Positions 54,507 through 64,000 of a stretch of DNA of 64,000 bases are shown piece by piece. Each line of letters opens with the position of its first letter. Position 1 is the first letter of the stretch. The DNA comes from Thiogranum longum (GTDB lineage Bacteria > Pseudomonadota > Gammaproteobacteria > DSM-19610): the NCBI RefSeq assembly GCF_004339085.1, contig NZ_SMFX01000001.1:2708573-2772572 (forward strand), written 5' to 3'. The notes beneath the pieces were generated by a model. That model saw only the letters and a list, made by a program, of their open reading frames with translations. It searched no databases and was not told where the DNA came from. A program made the translations under genes and the position numbers.

Positions 54507-56621
54507 ATGACAGCACCAATAAGGATGTTACTTGTCGAAGACAACGACGATGATGCCCAGCTATTACTGGTCAGACTCAGGCGTGCCGGGTATACGCCAG
54601 ACTACATACGCGTCGATAATGCCGACTCACTGAAACAGGCACTGCAGGATCACGACTGGCAAATTGTCGTATCGGATTATGCCATGCCGGGTTTTAGTGG
54701 CCTTGAGGCATTGCGCATCCTGCGTGAACATAACAGAAATACCCCGTTCATCCTGGTGTCCGGCACTGTTGGTGAGGAAATCGCCGTTGAAGCCATGCGC
54801 TTAGGCGCAAATGACTACATCATGAAAGACAATCTTACACGGCTGGTGCCCGCTATCGACCGTGAATTGCGCGATGTCCGTGACAGGTCTGACCGCAAGC
54901 GCGCCGAGGAAGCACTGTACCAGGAGCGTGAACGCGCACTGGTTACCCTGCACTCCATTGGCGATGGCGTCATTACCACCGATGCAGACGGGCGTGTCGA
55001 CTACATGAACCCGGTTGCAGAACGCGTCACTGGCTGGAGCAGCAACGAAGCCCAGGGCCACCCGCTTATGGAAGTGCTGCCACTGACCAACGAAGCCACA
55101 CGTATCTCAATAGAAAGTCCCGCCTCCATCAGCTTGCGCACCAGGCAGGTCGTCAGCCTCAGCGAACAATGTCTGCTGGTCAATCGTGATGGGCAGGAAT
55201 TTCATATCGAAGATTCTGCCGCCCCGATTTTCGACCGGGATAACCGTGTCATCGGCGTGGTACTGGTATTCCACGACGTGACTCGCGAACGACGTATGGC
55301 ACGGCAGATGACCTGGGAGGCGACCCATGACAGCCTGACCGGACTGGTCAACCGACGTGAATTTGCCGAACGACTGAACAACCTGCTCGCATCGAGTGAA
55401 CAGGAGCACGCCCTGCTGTACCTCGATCTTGACCAGTTCAAGGTAATCAACGACACCTGCGGTCATGATGCCGGCGATGAACTGCTGAGGCAGCTCAGTC
55501 GCCTGTTGCTGCAGAATGTACCCACCAACTCCTCGCTGGCGAGGCTGGGCGGTGACGAATTCGGGGTGCTGCTTGAAAATGTCTCCATGGAGCAGGCAAG
55601 GGAAGTTGCCAACCAATTGCTGACAACCTTCAGTCATTTCACCTACCAGTGGGAAGAACGACGGTTTGATATCGGGGTCAGTATCGGCATGGTGCCCATC
55701 CAGCGTGATACCCGCAATGCCTCACTGATACTCAGCGCGGCTGATGTGGCCTGCTACGTTGCCAAGGAGTCCGGCAGAAACCGCATTCACGTCTATGAAG
55801 AAAGCGACATCGACCTTGGTCAACGACACAACGAAATGCACTGGGTATCCCGTATCACCGAGGCACTGGAGGAAGACCGCTTCGTACTTTACCGGCAGGA
55901 AATCACCTCGCTGGATGAAATGGAAACAACACCGCACTACGAATTACTGGTACGCATGCGTTCCGTGGACGGCACCATTATCCCACCCGGCAATTTTATC
56001 CCTGCTGCAGAACGCTACAACCTGATGAATAGCCTTGACCGGTGGGTCATCGACAAGGCTTTCCAGCAGCTGAAATTATTTCAGCAGCAAGGTGACGAGG
56101 GCATTTACTCGATTAACCTGTCCGGAAATTCACTCAACGACGAAAACTTTTCCGAATACATCGTACAGAAGATCCGTGAATACCGGATTCGTACCGAACT
56201 TCTGTGTTTCGAGGTGACGGAAACGGCCGCAGTCTTCAACCTGGCCAGGGCCAGCCACATTATCAAGACCCTGAAAAAACTTGGCTGCAGGTTCTCTCTC
56301 GACGATTTTGGCAGTGGACTCAGTTCTTTCGGTTACCTGAAAAACCTGCCGGTGGACTTTCTTAAAATTGATGGCAGCTTTGTGAAAGATATGGATACCA
56401 ACCCGATGAATCGTGCAATCGTCGAGGCAATACACCAGGTCGGACATGCGCTGAGCATTCGCACCATTGCCGAATTTGTCGAGAACGAGGCTATTGTGAG
56501 GCAGCTACGAGACATCGGGGTGGACTATGCACAGGGTTACTATTTCAGTCGGCCAGAACCGCTGGTCGATGACAACAACGTTGTCCCGATCGGGAAAAGC
56601 TCTTTATCTTCAAATAATTAA
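54507..56621 (+). CDS. Response regulator with PAS, GGDEF and EAL domains
   Basis: 704 residues. Receiver domain with phospho-Asp57 (VVSDYAMPG) and conserved Lys (YIMKDN); a PAS domain (about 145-270: SIGDGVITTDADGRVDYMNP); a GGDEF domain with intact SLARLGGDEFGVLLEN; and an EAL domain with ELL in place of EAL (HYELLVRM) but with EVTETAAV and DDFGSGLSSFGYLKNLPVDF intact. It can probably make and degrade cyclic di-GMP; net activity is not predictable. It has no membrane segment. The PilZ protein at 29792 is a possible effector in the same window. Confidence 0.93.
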   Translation: MTAPIRMLLVEDNDDDAQLLLVRLRRAGYTPDYIRVDNADSLKQALQDHDWQIVVSDYAMPGFSGLEALRILREHNRNTPFILVSGTVGEEIAVEAMRLGANDYIMKDNLTRLVPAIDRELRDVRDRSDRKRAEEALYQERERALVTLHSIGDGVITTDADGRVDYMNPVAERVTGWSSNEAQGHPLMEVLPLTNEATRISIESPASISLRTRQVVSLSEQCLLVNRDGQEFHIEDSAAPIFDRDNRVIGVVLVFHDVTRERRMARQMTWEATHDSLTGLVNRREFAERLNNLLASSEQEHALLYLDLDQFKVINDTCGHDAGDELLRQLSRLLLQNVPTNSSLARLGGDEFGVLLENVSMEQAREVANQLLTTFSHFTYQWEERRFDIGVSIGMVPIQRDTRNASLILSAADVACYVAKESGRNRIHVYEESDIDLGQRHNEMHWVSRITEALEEDRFVLYRQEITSLDEMETTPHYELLVRMRSVDGTIIPPGNFIPAAERYNLMNSLDRWVIDKAFQQLKLFQQQGDEGIYSINLSGNSLNDENFSEYIVQKIREYRIRTELLCFEVTETAAVFNLARASHIIKTLKKLGCRFSLDDFGSGLSSFGYLKNLPVDFLKIDGSFVKDMDTNPMNRAIVEAIHQVGHALSIRTIAEFVENEAIVRQLRDIGVDYAQGYYFSRPEPLVDDNNVVPIGKSSLSSNN

Positions 56622-56702
56622 CTAGCAGTGAATACCACCACACCTGGCACTGAAACAACCTTGCAGTACCCCGGGCGCTACAAAAACGCTATACTTTGAC
56701 GC

Positions 56703-57047
56703 ATGCAATGGATCACTCTCGTTCCGGAAGATGCAGGCGTACAACGCCTCAAGGCCGATAACAGGCGCCCCGTCATTACTCGTAATGTCGACGCCGTTTC
56801 GCCCTACCCGTCTGCACATGCCCTGCGTATCGGCGAAGGCAACCGCCGCGAATCTGCGCCGCATGGGGAACGCCGTGCCGATGAGCGTCGTGCAGGCGCC
56901 GAGCGACGCAAACAACAGGTTCCGGTTTTGCTCGACACACGCAGCAAACACGACCGGCGCGCCATCGACAATCGTCGCACGATTGATGCCACCGACAATA
57001 ATTCCGATCAGCGTCCCCGGCGCGTACGCCTGAATCTTTATGCCTGA
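56703..57047 (+). CDS. Arg-rich small conserved-type protein of unknown function
   Basis: 114 residues, start MQWITLVPEDAGVQRLKADN. The middle is very rich in Arg with an RRxxERRxG pattern (GERRADERRAGAERRKQQ), followed by PVLLDTRSKHDRRAIDNRR. Strongly basic, probably disordered, perhaps binding nucleic acid. Its end overlaps the DUF1289 gene by 8 bases, so the two are probably coupled. No function known. Confidence 0.7.
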   Translation: MQWITLVPEDAGVQRLKADNRRPVITRNVDAVSPYPSAHALRIGEGNRRESAPHGERRADERRAGAERRKQQVPVLLDTRSKHDRRAIDNRRTIDATDNNSDQRPRRVRLNLYA

Positions 57048-57261
57048 CCGGGATGGCTCACCCGCACAGCCGCCCGCCATTAATTCACCCTGCATTCGCA
57101 ACTGCTGTCTCGATGAAGATGATATCTGCCTGGGTTGTTACCGCAGCCTGACGGAAATCTGCGCCTGGGGTGAAGCCGACGATGCACAACGTCTGAAAAT
57201 TCTGCACAATGCCACACAACGCAAACAACAACGCGGTCACAACTCGCCGGGAAATACCTGA
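57040..57261 (+). CDS. DUF1289 family small cysteine protein
   Basis: 73 residues. DUF1289 pattern [20 protein letters not shown] with four closely spaced Cys, then [15 protein letters not shown]. Probably binds metal or an Fe-S cluster. The stop overlaps the aminopeptidase start by 1 base. Function of the family is unknown. Confidence 0.9.
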   Translation: MPDRDGSPAQPPAINSPCIRNCCLDEDDICLGCYRSLTEICAWGEADDAQRLKILHNATQRKQQRGHNSPGNT

Positions 57262-58547
57262 TGGACAGTAACCTGAACTCAAGCCTGCTCGATTTCATCC
57301 AGCGCTCACCGACCCCTTTCCACGCCACAGACAATCTGCGCTCACCACTCCTGGATGCCGGTTTTGAAGAACTGCACGAAGCCGAGCGCTGGCAAACCGT
57401 TACGGGAGGACGCTACTTTGTTACCCGCAACGGGTCCTCTCTTGTTGCCTTTACACTGGGCGAACAACCCCCATCGGAACATGGCTTCCGCATGGCAGGC
57501 GCACATACGGACAGCCCCTGCCTGCACATCAAGCCACAACCCGTGACAGTGCAGCAGGGTTACTACCAGCTGGGTGTTGAAGTATACGGCGGCGCATTGC
57601 TCAACCCCTGGTTTGACCGCGACCTGTCTATTGCCGGCCGGGTAAGCTACCAGGATTCCAGCAAAAAACTGGGACATGTACTTGTTGACTTTAAACAGGC
57701 CGTCGCCAGCATACCCAGCCTGGCCATACACCTTGATCGGGATGCCAATAAATCACGCAGCATTAATGCACAAAAGCACCTGCCGCCGATCCTGATGCAA
57801 ACTGATGAGGAGGGCTCCCCGCCAGGTTTCAGGAAACTGCTGCGTGACACGGTTCGCAAGCAACACCCCCGGCTGGATATCGAAGAGGTCCTTGAATTCG
57901 AGCTGTCACTCTACGACTGTCAGCCTCCCGCACAAATCGGGCTCAACGGAGACTTTCTTGCTGCAGCACGACTGGACAACCTGCTCAGTTGCTATATCGG
58001 ACTGCGGGCGTTGCTCGACAGTGACAACAGCCGCTCAAAGCTGCTGGTTTGCAATGACCATGAAGAGGTTGGCAGCACTTCGGCCTGCGGTGCAGACGGC
58101 CCGTTCCTGAAGTCGGTTTTACAACGCCTGTGTAGCGACAGCGAATCAATGGCGCGTTGCATTGACCGTTCATGGATGGTTTCTGTCGATAACGCACACG
58201 GCATTCACCCGAACTACGCCGACAAACACGATGGTAACCATGGTCCATTGCTGAACCACGGCCCGGTCATTAAAACCAATGCCAGTCAGCGGTACGCCAC
58301 CAACAGTGAAACGGCAGCACTGTTTCGCCTGCTGTGCGAACGCGCAGGTGTACCCGTCCAGTCTTTCGTGGTACGCAGTGACATGGCCTGTGGCAGCACC
58401 ATCGGACCTGTAACCGCCAGCAATATCGGTGTTCGCACACTGGATGCAGGTGTTCCGACCTTTGCCATGCACTCCATTCGCGAACTGGCCGGCAGCCAGG
58501 ATACAGAGTACCTGTACAAGGCACTAAAGGAATTTTTTGTCTACTAA
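57261..58547 (+). CDS. M18-family aminopeptidase
   Basis: 428 residues. Zinc metalloprotease that removes acidic or other N-terminal residues from peptides in the cytoplasm. Motifs: [14 protein letters not shown] (first metal His and Asp), [41 protein letters not shown] (catalytic Glu), [17 protein letters not shown] and [13 protein letters not shown]. Length matches DapE-like M18 enzymes such as ApeB/PepC (about 430). Coupled to the DUF1289 gene. Confidence 0.93.
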   Translation: MDSNLNSSLLDFIQRSPTPFHATDNLRSPLLDAGFEELHEAERWQTVTGGRYFVTRNGSSLVAFTLGEQPPSEHGFRMAGAHTDSPCLHIKPQPVTVQQGYYQLGVEVYGGALLNPWFDRDLSIAGRVSYQDSSKKLGHVLVDFKQAVASIPSLAIHLDRDANKSRSINAQKHLPPILMQTDEEGSPPGFRKLLRDTVRKQHPRLDIEEVLEFELSLYDCQPPAQIGLNGDFLAAARLDNLLSCYIGLRALLDSDNSRSKLLVCNDHEEVGSTSACGADGPFLKSVLQRLCSDSESMARCIDRSWMVSVDNAHGIHPNYADKHDGNHGPLLNHGPVIKTNASQRYATNSETAALFRLLCERAGVPVQSFVVRSDMACGSTIGPVTASNIGVRTLDAGVPTFAMHSIRELAGSQDTEYLYKALKEFFVY

Positions 58548-58580
58548 AAAACACCCGTCATCGAGACCCGGGAGACAGTG

Positions 58581-59957
58581 ATGTCAAGACAGAAACGCGT
58601 ACTGGTTGTTGACGACTCAAAATCTGCCCGGCTGGTGCTACGCCGCATGCTGGAAAAGCACGGACTGATCGTCGACACCGCCGAGTCAGCTACCGAGGCA
58701 CTGGAATACCTTATCGTTAATCGCCCGGATGCCATTTTCATGGACCACATGATGCCCGGCATGGACGGATTCGAGGCGGTACGTGCCATAAAGGGAAACC
58801 CGCAGACAGCCACCATCCCGGTGATGATGTATACCTCGAAAGGCGGTGACCTGTACCTTGGCCAGGCACGCGCACTGGGTGCTGTAGGTGTACTGCCAAA
58901 AACTGTGGCTCCTGCCGAACTGTATGAATCACTGAAACGCATCGGCCTGGTCGATGAGCGGCGTAACATTGAAGATGCAGATGAAGCAGACGGTGAATAT
59001 GCCTCCGAACGCCTGGACGACCTGCGTTCACGAGACTTCCTGGATATTCCGGTTGTAACGGCTACAGCCGGTGACAAACAGACAGATGAAGATGCCCCCG
59101 TACCGATACAGCTGCGTCGAATGCTGGACGAGCAGCGCGTGGAAATCCGCAAGGATCTGCTACTTGGTCTGGATACGATTGCAAGGCAGAGTCGTGAAAA
59201 AATTGATCGCTTGCTGGATGAGAAGATCGATGCCCTTCGACAGGCATTACCGGTCCCTGTACAGCCATCTATTTTCCCAACTGTGTTGCTGGCGATCCTG
59301 TTATTTCTTTCACTGGCCTGGAATTTTTCCTCCCGTCAGTCCACCCCGGGGACGCAACAGCACAAAACAATGGAGCTTGCTGCGGCCAGCACAACGCAGA
59401 ACCCTGCCGTAACCCCGGCGGATACAAAACGCACCAGCACCCCGGGGAAACCGGCAGACAACACCGGCCCTGCCAATGCGTTATGGCACAGCGTAGGCTG
59501 GGCACTCAACCAGGACATGAATTACAGCTGGGATGAAATTGCGCTCGACGGGGCGCGCATGCAAACCATTGCACAATTGCTTTATCAACTCGCCAATTCC
59601 GGTTTCGCGGGCAAGTTGATTCTGGAAACACACGTAGGAGAATTCTGCCTGCAAGGCAGTCAGGAAAAGGGCTTTGAACCCGCTCCGGATGATATGCCAC
59701 TGGACAAGTGCAGTGCCATTATGAACCCGGTGCAGCCTACCAATTCACCATCGACACACCAGTCACTGGCATTTGCGAACCTGATTTCCAGCTCACCCTG
59801 GCTACAGGATGGCGCAATCGAAGTGGAGATAGTTGCCGCCCCGCGCAATGAGCCACTGGTTCCCTACCCGCCACGGGAACCGACCACTACAGCGGCTGAA
59901 TGGAATCGTGCTGCCGCTGCCAACAACCGGGTTCTGGTACGGCTGGTTCCTGAATAG
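58581..59957 (+). CDS. Membrane-anchored receiver-domain protein with periplasmic C-terminal domain
   Basis: 458 residues from the ATG at 58581, which follows GGGAG six bases upstream. Receiver domain 1-125 with VVDDSKSAR, phospho-Asp55 (FMDHMMPGMDG) and Lys107 (VLPKTV). A variable linker and a helical segment rich in charged residues (about 175-222) precede one membrane helix at 232-249 (FPTVLLAILLFLSLAWN). The remaining 200 residues would be periplasmic: an unknown domain with SGFAGKLILETHVGEFCLQ and AAANNRVLVRLVPE, two Cys, faintly OmpA-like. Its output is unknown. It converges on thiC across an R2 repeat. Confidence 0.82.
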   Translation: MSRQKRVLVVDDSKSARLVLRRMLEKHGLIVDTAESATEALEYLIVNRPDAIFMDHMMPGMDGFEAVRAIKGNPQTATIPVMMYTSKGGDLYLGQARALGAVGVLPKTVAPAELYESLKRIGLVDERRNIEDADEADGEYASERLDDLRSRDFLDIPVVTATAGDKQTDEDAPVPIQLRRMLDEQRVEIRKDLLLGLDTIARQSREKIDRLLDEKIDALRQALPVPVQPSIFPTVLLAILLFLSLAWNFSSRQSTPGTQQHKTMELAAASTTQNPAVTPADTKRTSTPGKPADNTGPANALWHSVGWALNQDMNYSWDEIALDGARMQTIAQLLYQLANSGFAGKLILETHVGEFCLQGSQEKGFEPAPDDMPLDKCSAIMNPVQPTNSPSTHQSLAFANLISSSPWLQDGAIEVEIVAAPRNEPLVPYPPREPTTTAAEWNRAAAANNRVLVRLVPE

Positions 59958-59975
59958 CACAAAGGCTCACAGACT

Positions 59976-60061
59976 CGTCATTCCGGCGCATGCCGGAATC
60001 CAGAAGCTTGTCCGCCACGCACTGGATTCCGGGTCTCCACTGCGCTACGCCCGGAATGACG
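59976..60061. repeat. R2 repeat between converging genes
   Basis: First hairpin CCGGCGCATGCCGG, then a second, longer one pairing CCGGG with CCCGG (60029-60055), framed by outer CGTCATTCCGG and CCGGAATGACG. It lies between the receiver-protein gene and thiC, where it could terminate both transcripts. Confidence 0.88.
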
Positions 60062-60084
60062 AACCGGGATTCAGCCAGCCTGGC

Positions 60085-62100
<2,016 letters not shown>

Positions 62101-62187
62101 CGCGAACAAAGTAGCTAAAGGGTGGAAGTATTGCAAGCGCACCCTCACGCCAGTACCCTTTGTGCGCCGACGGAGGAAATAACCCTG

Positions 62188-62850
62188 ATGAATGCACTGA
62201 ATCTGGAAGAAGCCCGCTTCAATATGATCGAACAGCAGATCCGTCCCTGGGATGTGCTTGATGATCAGGTACTTGAAACACTCGCCACTACACCGCGCGA
62301 GAATTTCGTGCCGCAGCGTTATCACGCGCTGGCCTTCTCCGATATCAGCATACCGCTGGCGCACGACCAGGTGATGATGCCGCCCAAGCTGGAAGGCCGG
62401 CTGCTTCAAAGCCTGCTGCTGAAACCCACCGACAGCGTGCTGGAGATCGGTACCGGCAGCGGTTACCTCACCGCCTGCCTGGCAAAGCTGGCCGGCAGCG
62501 TGCATTCGGTCGACATTTTTGCCGACTTCATCGAACAAGCCGGTAGCAAACTCGAGCAGCACGGCATTAACCACGCCACGTTCGAGAACACCGATGCCGC
62601 CAGCGGGCTGGATACACCACAGCGCTTTGATGCCATTGCCGTGACCGGTTCTTTACCGATACTGCATCACGGCTTTCACGAACTGCTGACCCCGGGTGGC
62701 CGTCTGTTCGTCATTGTCGGCAAGCCGCCGATCATGCAGGCGCTGCTCATCACCCGCACCGGTGAGCAGGAATGGAACGAGGAAAGCCTGTTCGAGATTT
62801 CCCTTCCGCCACTGATCAACGCCCCGCAACCCGAGGCGTTCAGGTTCTGA
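62188..62850 (+). CDS. Protein-L-isoaspartate O-methyltransferase-like protein
   Basis: 220 residues from the ATG at 62188 (MNALNLEEARFNMIEQQIRP), with GGAGG upstream; the frame extends 22 codons further. SAM-binding loop VLEIGTGSGYLTACLAKLA and the family blocks FVPQRYHALAF, PKLEGRLLQSLLL and AVTGSLPILHHGF. Pcm repairs isoaspartyl residues; this branch, usually next to tolC, may have another methyl acceptor. The rhodanese gene follows after 2 bases. Confidence 0.88.
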   Translation: MNALNLEEARFNMIEQQIRPWDVLDDQVLETLATTPRENFVPQRYHALAFSDISIPLAHDQVMMPPKLEGRLLQSLLLKPTDSVLEIGTGSGYLTACLAKLAGSVHSVDIFADFIEQAGSKLEQHGINHATFENTDAASGLDTPQRFDAIAVTGSLPILHHGFHELLTPGGRLFVIVGKPPIMQALLITRTGEQEWNEESLFEISLPPLINAPQPEAFRF

Positions 62851-62852
62851 AC

Positions 62853-63173
62853 ATGCGCGAGTTCAGCGCCGGTGAACTGAGTGCCTATCTGTGCAATGCG
62901 GACTGCAAACCGCTGCTACTCGACGTGCGTGAACCCTGGGAATTCGACAAGGTCAGCATCGAGGGCTCGACCCTGGTGCCCATGCGCCAGATCGGCGAAC
63001 ACATTCATATGTTAAACAGCGATGACGAAATTGTCGTCATCTGTCATCACGGTATCCGCAGTCGTGTGGTATGCCGTTTCCTGGAAAGTGAAGGTTTCAG
63101 CAATGTCATCAACCTGTCCGGCGGTATCGCTGCCTGGGCAAAAGATGTCGATTGCCAGATGCCTACCTACTGA
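62853..63173 (+). CDS. Single-domain rhodanese
   Basis: 106 residues from ATG 62853 (MREFSAGELSAYLCNADC). LLLDVREPWEFDKVSIEG, catalytic loop VVICHHGIRSRVV (active Cys in CHHGIR) and NLSGGIAAWAKDVD. Transfers sulfane sulfur to an unknown acceptor. The frame is open upstream into the methyltransferase gene in another frame. Between the methyltransferase and tolC, a conserved order. Confidence 0.92.
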   Translation: MREFSAGELSAYLCNADCKPLLLDVREPWEFDKVSIEGSTLVPMRQIGEHIHMLNSDDEIVVICHHGIRSRVVCRFLESEGFSNVINLSGGIAAWAKDVDCQMPTY

Positions 63174-63179
63174 GTGCCA

Positions 63180-64000
63180 ATGAAAATACTATTGCTATCT
63201 GTGTTTCTACTGCTGACAAGCCGTTTTGCCAGCGCCGCCGACTTGATAACTGTCTATGAGGTTGCCGCGCGCAATAACCCCACACTGTCGGCTGCCGCCG
63301 CAAGCCTGGATGCCAGCAGGGAAAGTCATCCACAGGCCTTCGCAGGGCTGTTGCCAAACCTGAACGCGGGCGCCTCAATGAGCCGTTCACGCTTCAAGAA
63401 CACTGACCCTTCGCAGGATGCCACTTACAGCACTGACAAACAGGCCAGCATCAACCTGGTCCAGCCGCTGTTTCGCTACGACCGCTGGATTGCACTGAAA
63501 CAGGCTGACAGCACCATCGCCGCTGCAGAAGCCGACTATGCTGCGGCACAGCAGACGTTGATGGTCGATGTGGCGGAACGCTACTTTGCCGTTCTCGACG
63601 CACAGGACAACCTGGAATTTGCCCAGGCGGAGAAAAGCGCCATAGGCCGCCAGCTGGATCAGGCAAAACAGCGCTTTGATGTGGGACTGATTGCCATTAC
63701 CGACGTCAAGGCCGCACAGGCGCGCTACGACATTGCCGTCAGCCAGGAAATTCGCGCTGTCAGCGAACTGGAAGGCAGCCGTGATGCCCTGCGCGAACTG
63801 ACCGGGGAATACTTCGACAAGCTTGACCTGCTGCGCGAGGACCTGAAACTGGTTCGCCCCGATCCCGATTCACCGGAACACTGGATCGCCCAGGCAAAAC
63901 AGCAGAACCTGCAGGTCCTGTCGGCAGAAGCTGCCAGTGAAGCCGCCAGACAGGAAATGCGTCGCCAGCGCGCCGGACATTTGCCGACACTCGACCTTAA
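63180..64000 (+). CDS. tolC: TolC-family outer-membrane efflux protein, N-terminal part
   Basis: 273 codons are visible and the frame runs off the window end. Signal peptide MKILLLSVFLLLTSRFASA, then LITVYEVAARNNPTLSAAAA, INLVQPLFRYDRWIALKQAD, VAERYFAVLDAQDNLEFAQA and KQRFDVGLIAITDVKAAQAR. This is the first alpha-barrel repeat of TolC. The trimer forms the exit channel for type I secretion and RND efflux. It starts 7 bases after the rhodanese stop. Confidence 0.94.
   Translation, partial: MKILLLSVFLLLTSRFASAADLITVYEVAARNNPTLSAAAASLDASRESHPQAFAGLLPNLNAGASMSRSRFKNTDPSQDATYSTDKQASINLVQPLFRYDRWIALKQADSTIAAAEADYAAAQQTLMVDVAERYFAVLDAQDNLEFAQAEKSAIGRQLDQAKQRFDVGLIAITDVKAAQARYDIAVSQEIRAVSELEGSRDALRELTGEYFDKLDLLREDLKLVRPDPDSPEHWIAQAKQQNLQVLSAEAASEAARQEMRRQRAGHLPTLDL

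Noticed and set aside
55919-55960. Loss of phosphodiesterase activity because EAL is replaced by ELL
   Set aside because: The catalytic Glu is kept and ELL/EIL variants occur in active enzymes; the DDFGSG and EVTE motifs are intact, so inactivity is not supported.

Overview
The window is about 64 kb of densely coding DNA of moderately high GC. It comes from the chromosome of a free-living or symbiotic gammaproteobacterium. The evidence is conserved gene order: aroQ-accB-accC-prmA-(DUF3426)-dusB-fis-purH, a gspGHIJKLMN run, mpl-ubiX, and pcm-like/rhodanese/tolC. Pyrophosphate-dependent phosphofructokinase next to a proton-pumping pyrophosphatase, together with a PEP-CTERM protein and exosortase-type polysaccharide genes, fits sulfur-oxidising or methylotrophic lineages. 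That placement is inference. I saw no rRNA, tRNA, CRISPR array, transposase or prophage.

Layout. 0-6.3 kb: housekeeping genes on the minus strand (purH partial, fis, dusB, DUF3426, prmA, accC, accB, aroQ). 6.3-13.1 kb: two related secreted proteins with different C-terminal sorting signals on either side of a FadL-type porin. 13.1-21.4 kb: an AT-richer accessory stretch with a TPR glycosyltransferase, a novel lipoprotein, a TPR sulfotransferase, a 2OG-Fe(II) oxygenase and a secreted cyclophilin with a C-terminal sorting signal. 21.5-27.7 kb: a polysaccharide export module of the exosortase (XrtA) type (export protein, outer-membrane barrel, chain-length protein, tyrosine kinase, AAA ATPase, VanZ), without exosortase or glycosyltransferases in view. 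27.8-31.3 kb: cysQ, yrfG, a YkgJ protein and a PilZ protein. 31.3-36.8 kb: type II secretion pseudopilin and inner-membrane genes gspG-N, without gspC-F. 37-41 kb: DUF5063, rubredoxin, thiD-thiE-hemL. 41-46 kb: a DedA/PAP2 fusion, LON-domain protein, ubiX, mpl and a membrane protein.

46.3-52.6 kb is a pyrophosphate and adenylate energy region: adk with a long histone-like Lys/Ala tail, pfp, hppA and ppa. Between hppA and ppa sit two inverted copies of a structured repeat. They share a core but have unrelated long closing stems. 52.6-64 kb: a phosphoesterase, moaED and moaC, a REC-PAS-GGDEF-EAL protein, small conserved proteins, an M18 aminopeptidase, a membrane-anchored receiver protein, thiC under a TPP riboswitch, a pcm-like methyltransferase, a rhodanese and a partial tolC.

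Two hairpin repeat families recur between genes: R1 (about 1.8, 27.7, 37.0 and 38.9 kb, and a worn copy at 3.8 kb) and R2 (46.2, 51.6 and 60.0 kb). The observations I would follow first are the paired structured elements at 51.4-52.0 kb, the adk tail, the sorting-signal swap at 6-13 kb, the 21-codon leader ORF coupled to thiD, and the MoaD that does not end in Gly-Gly.
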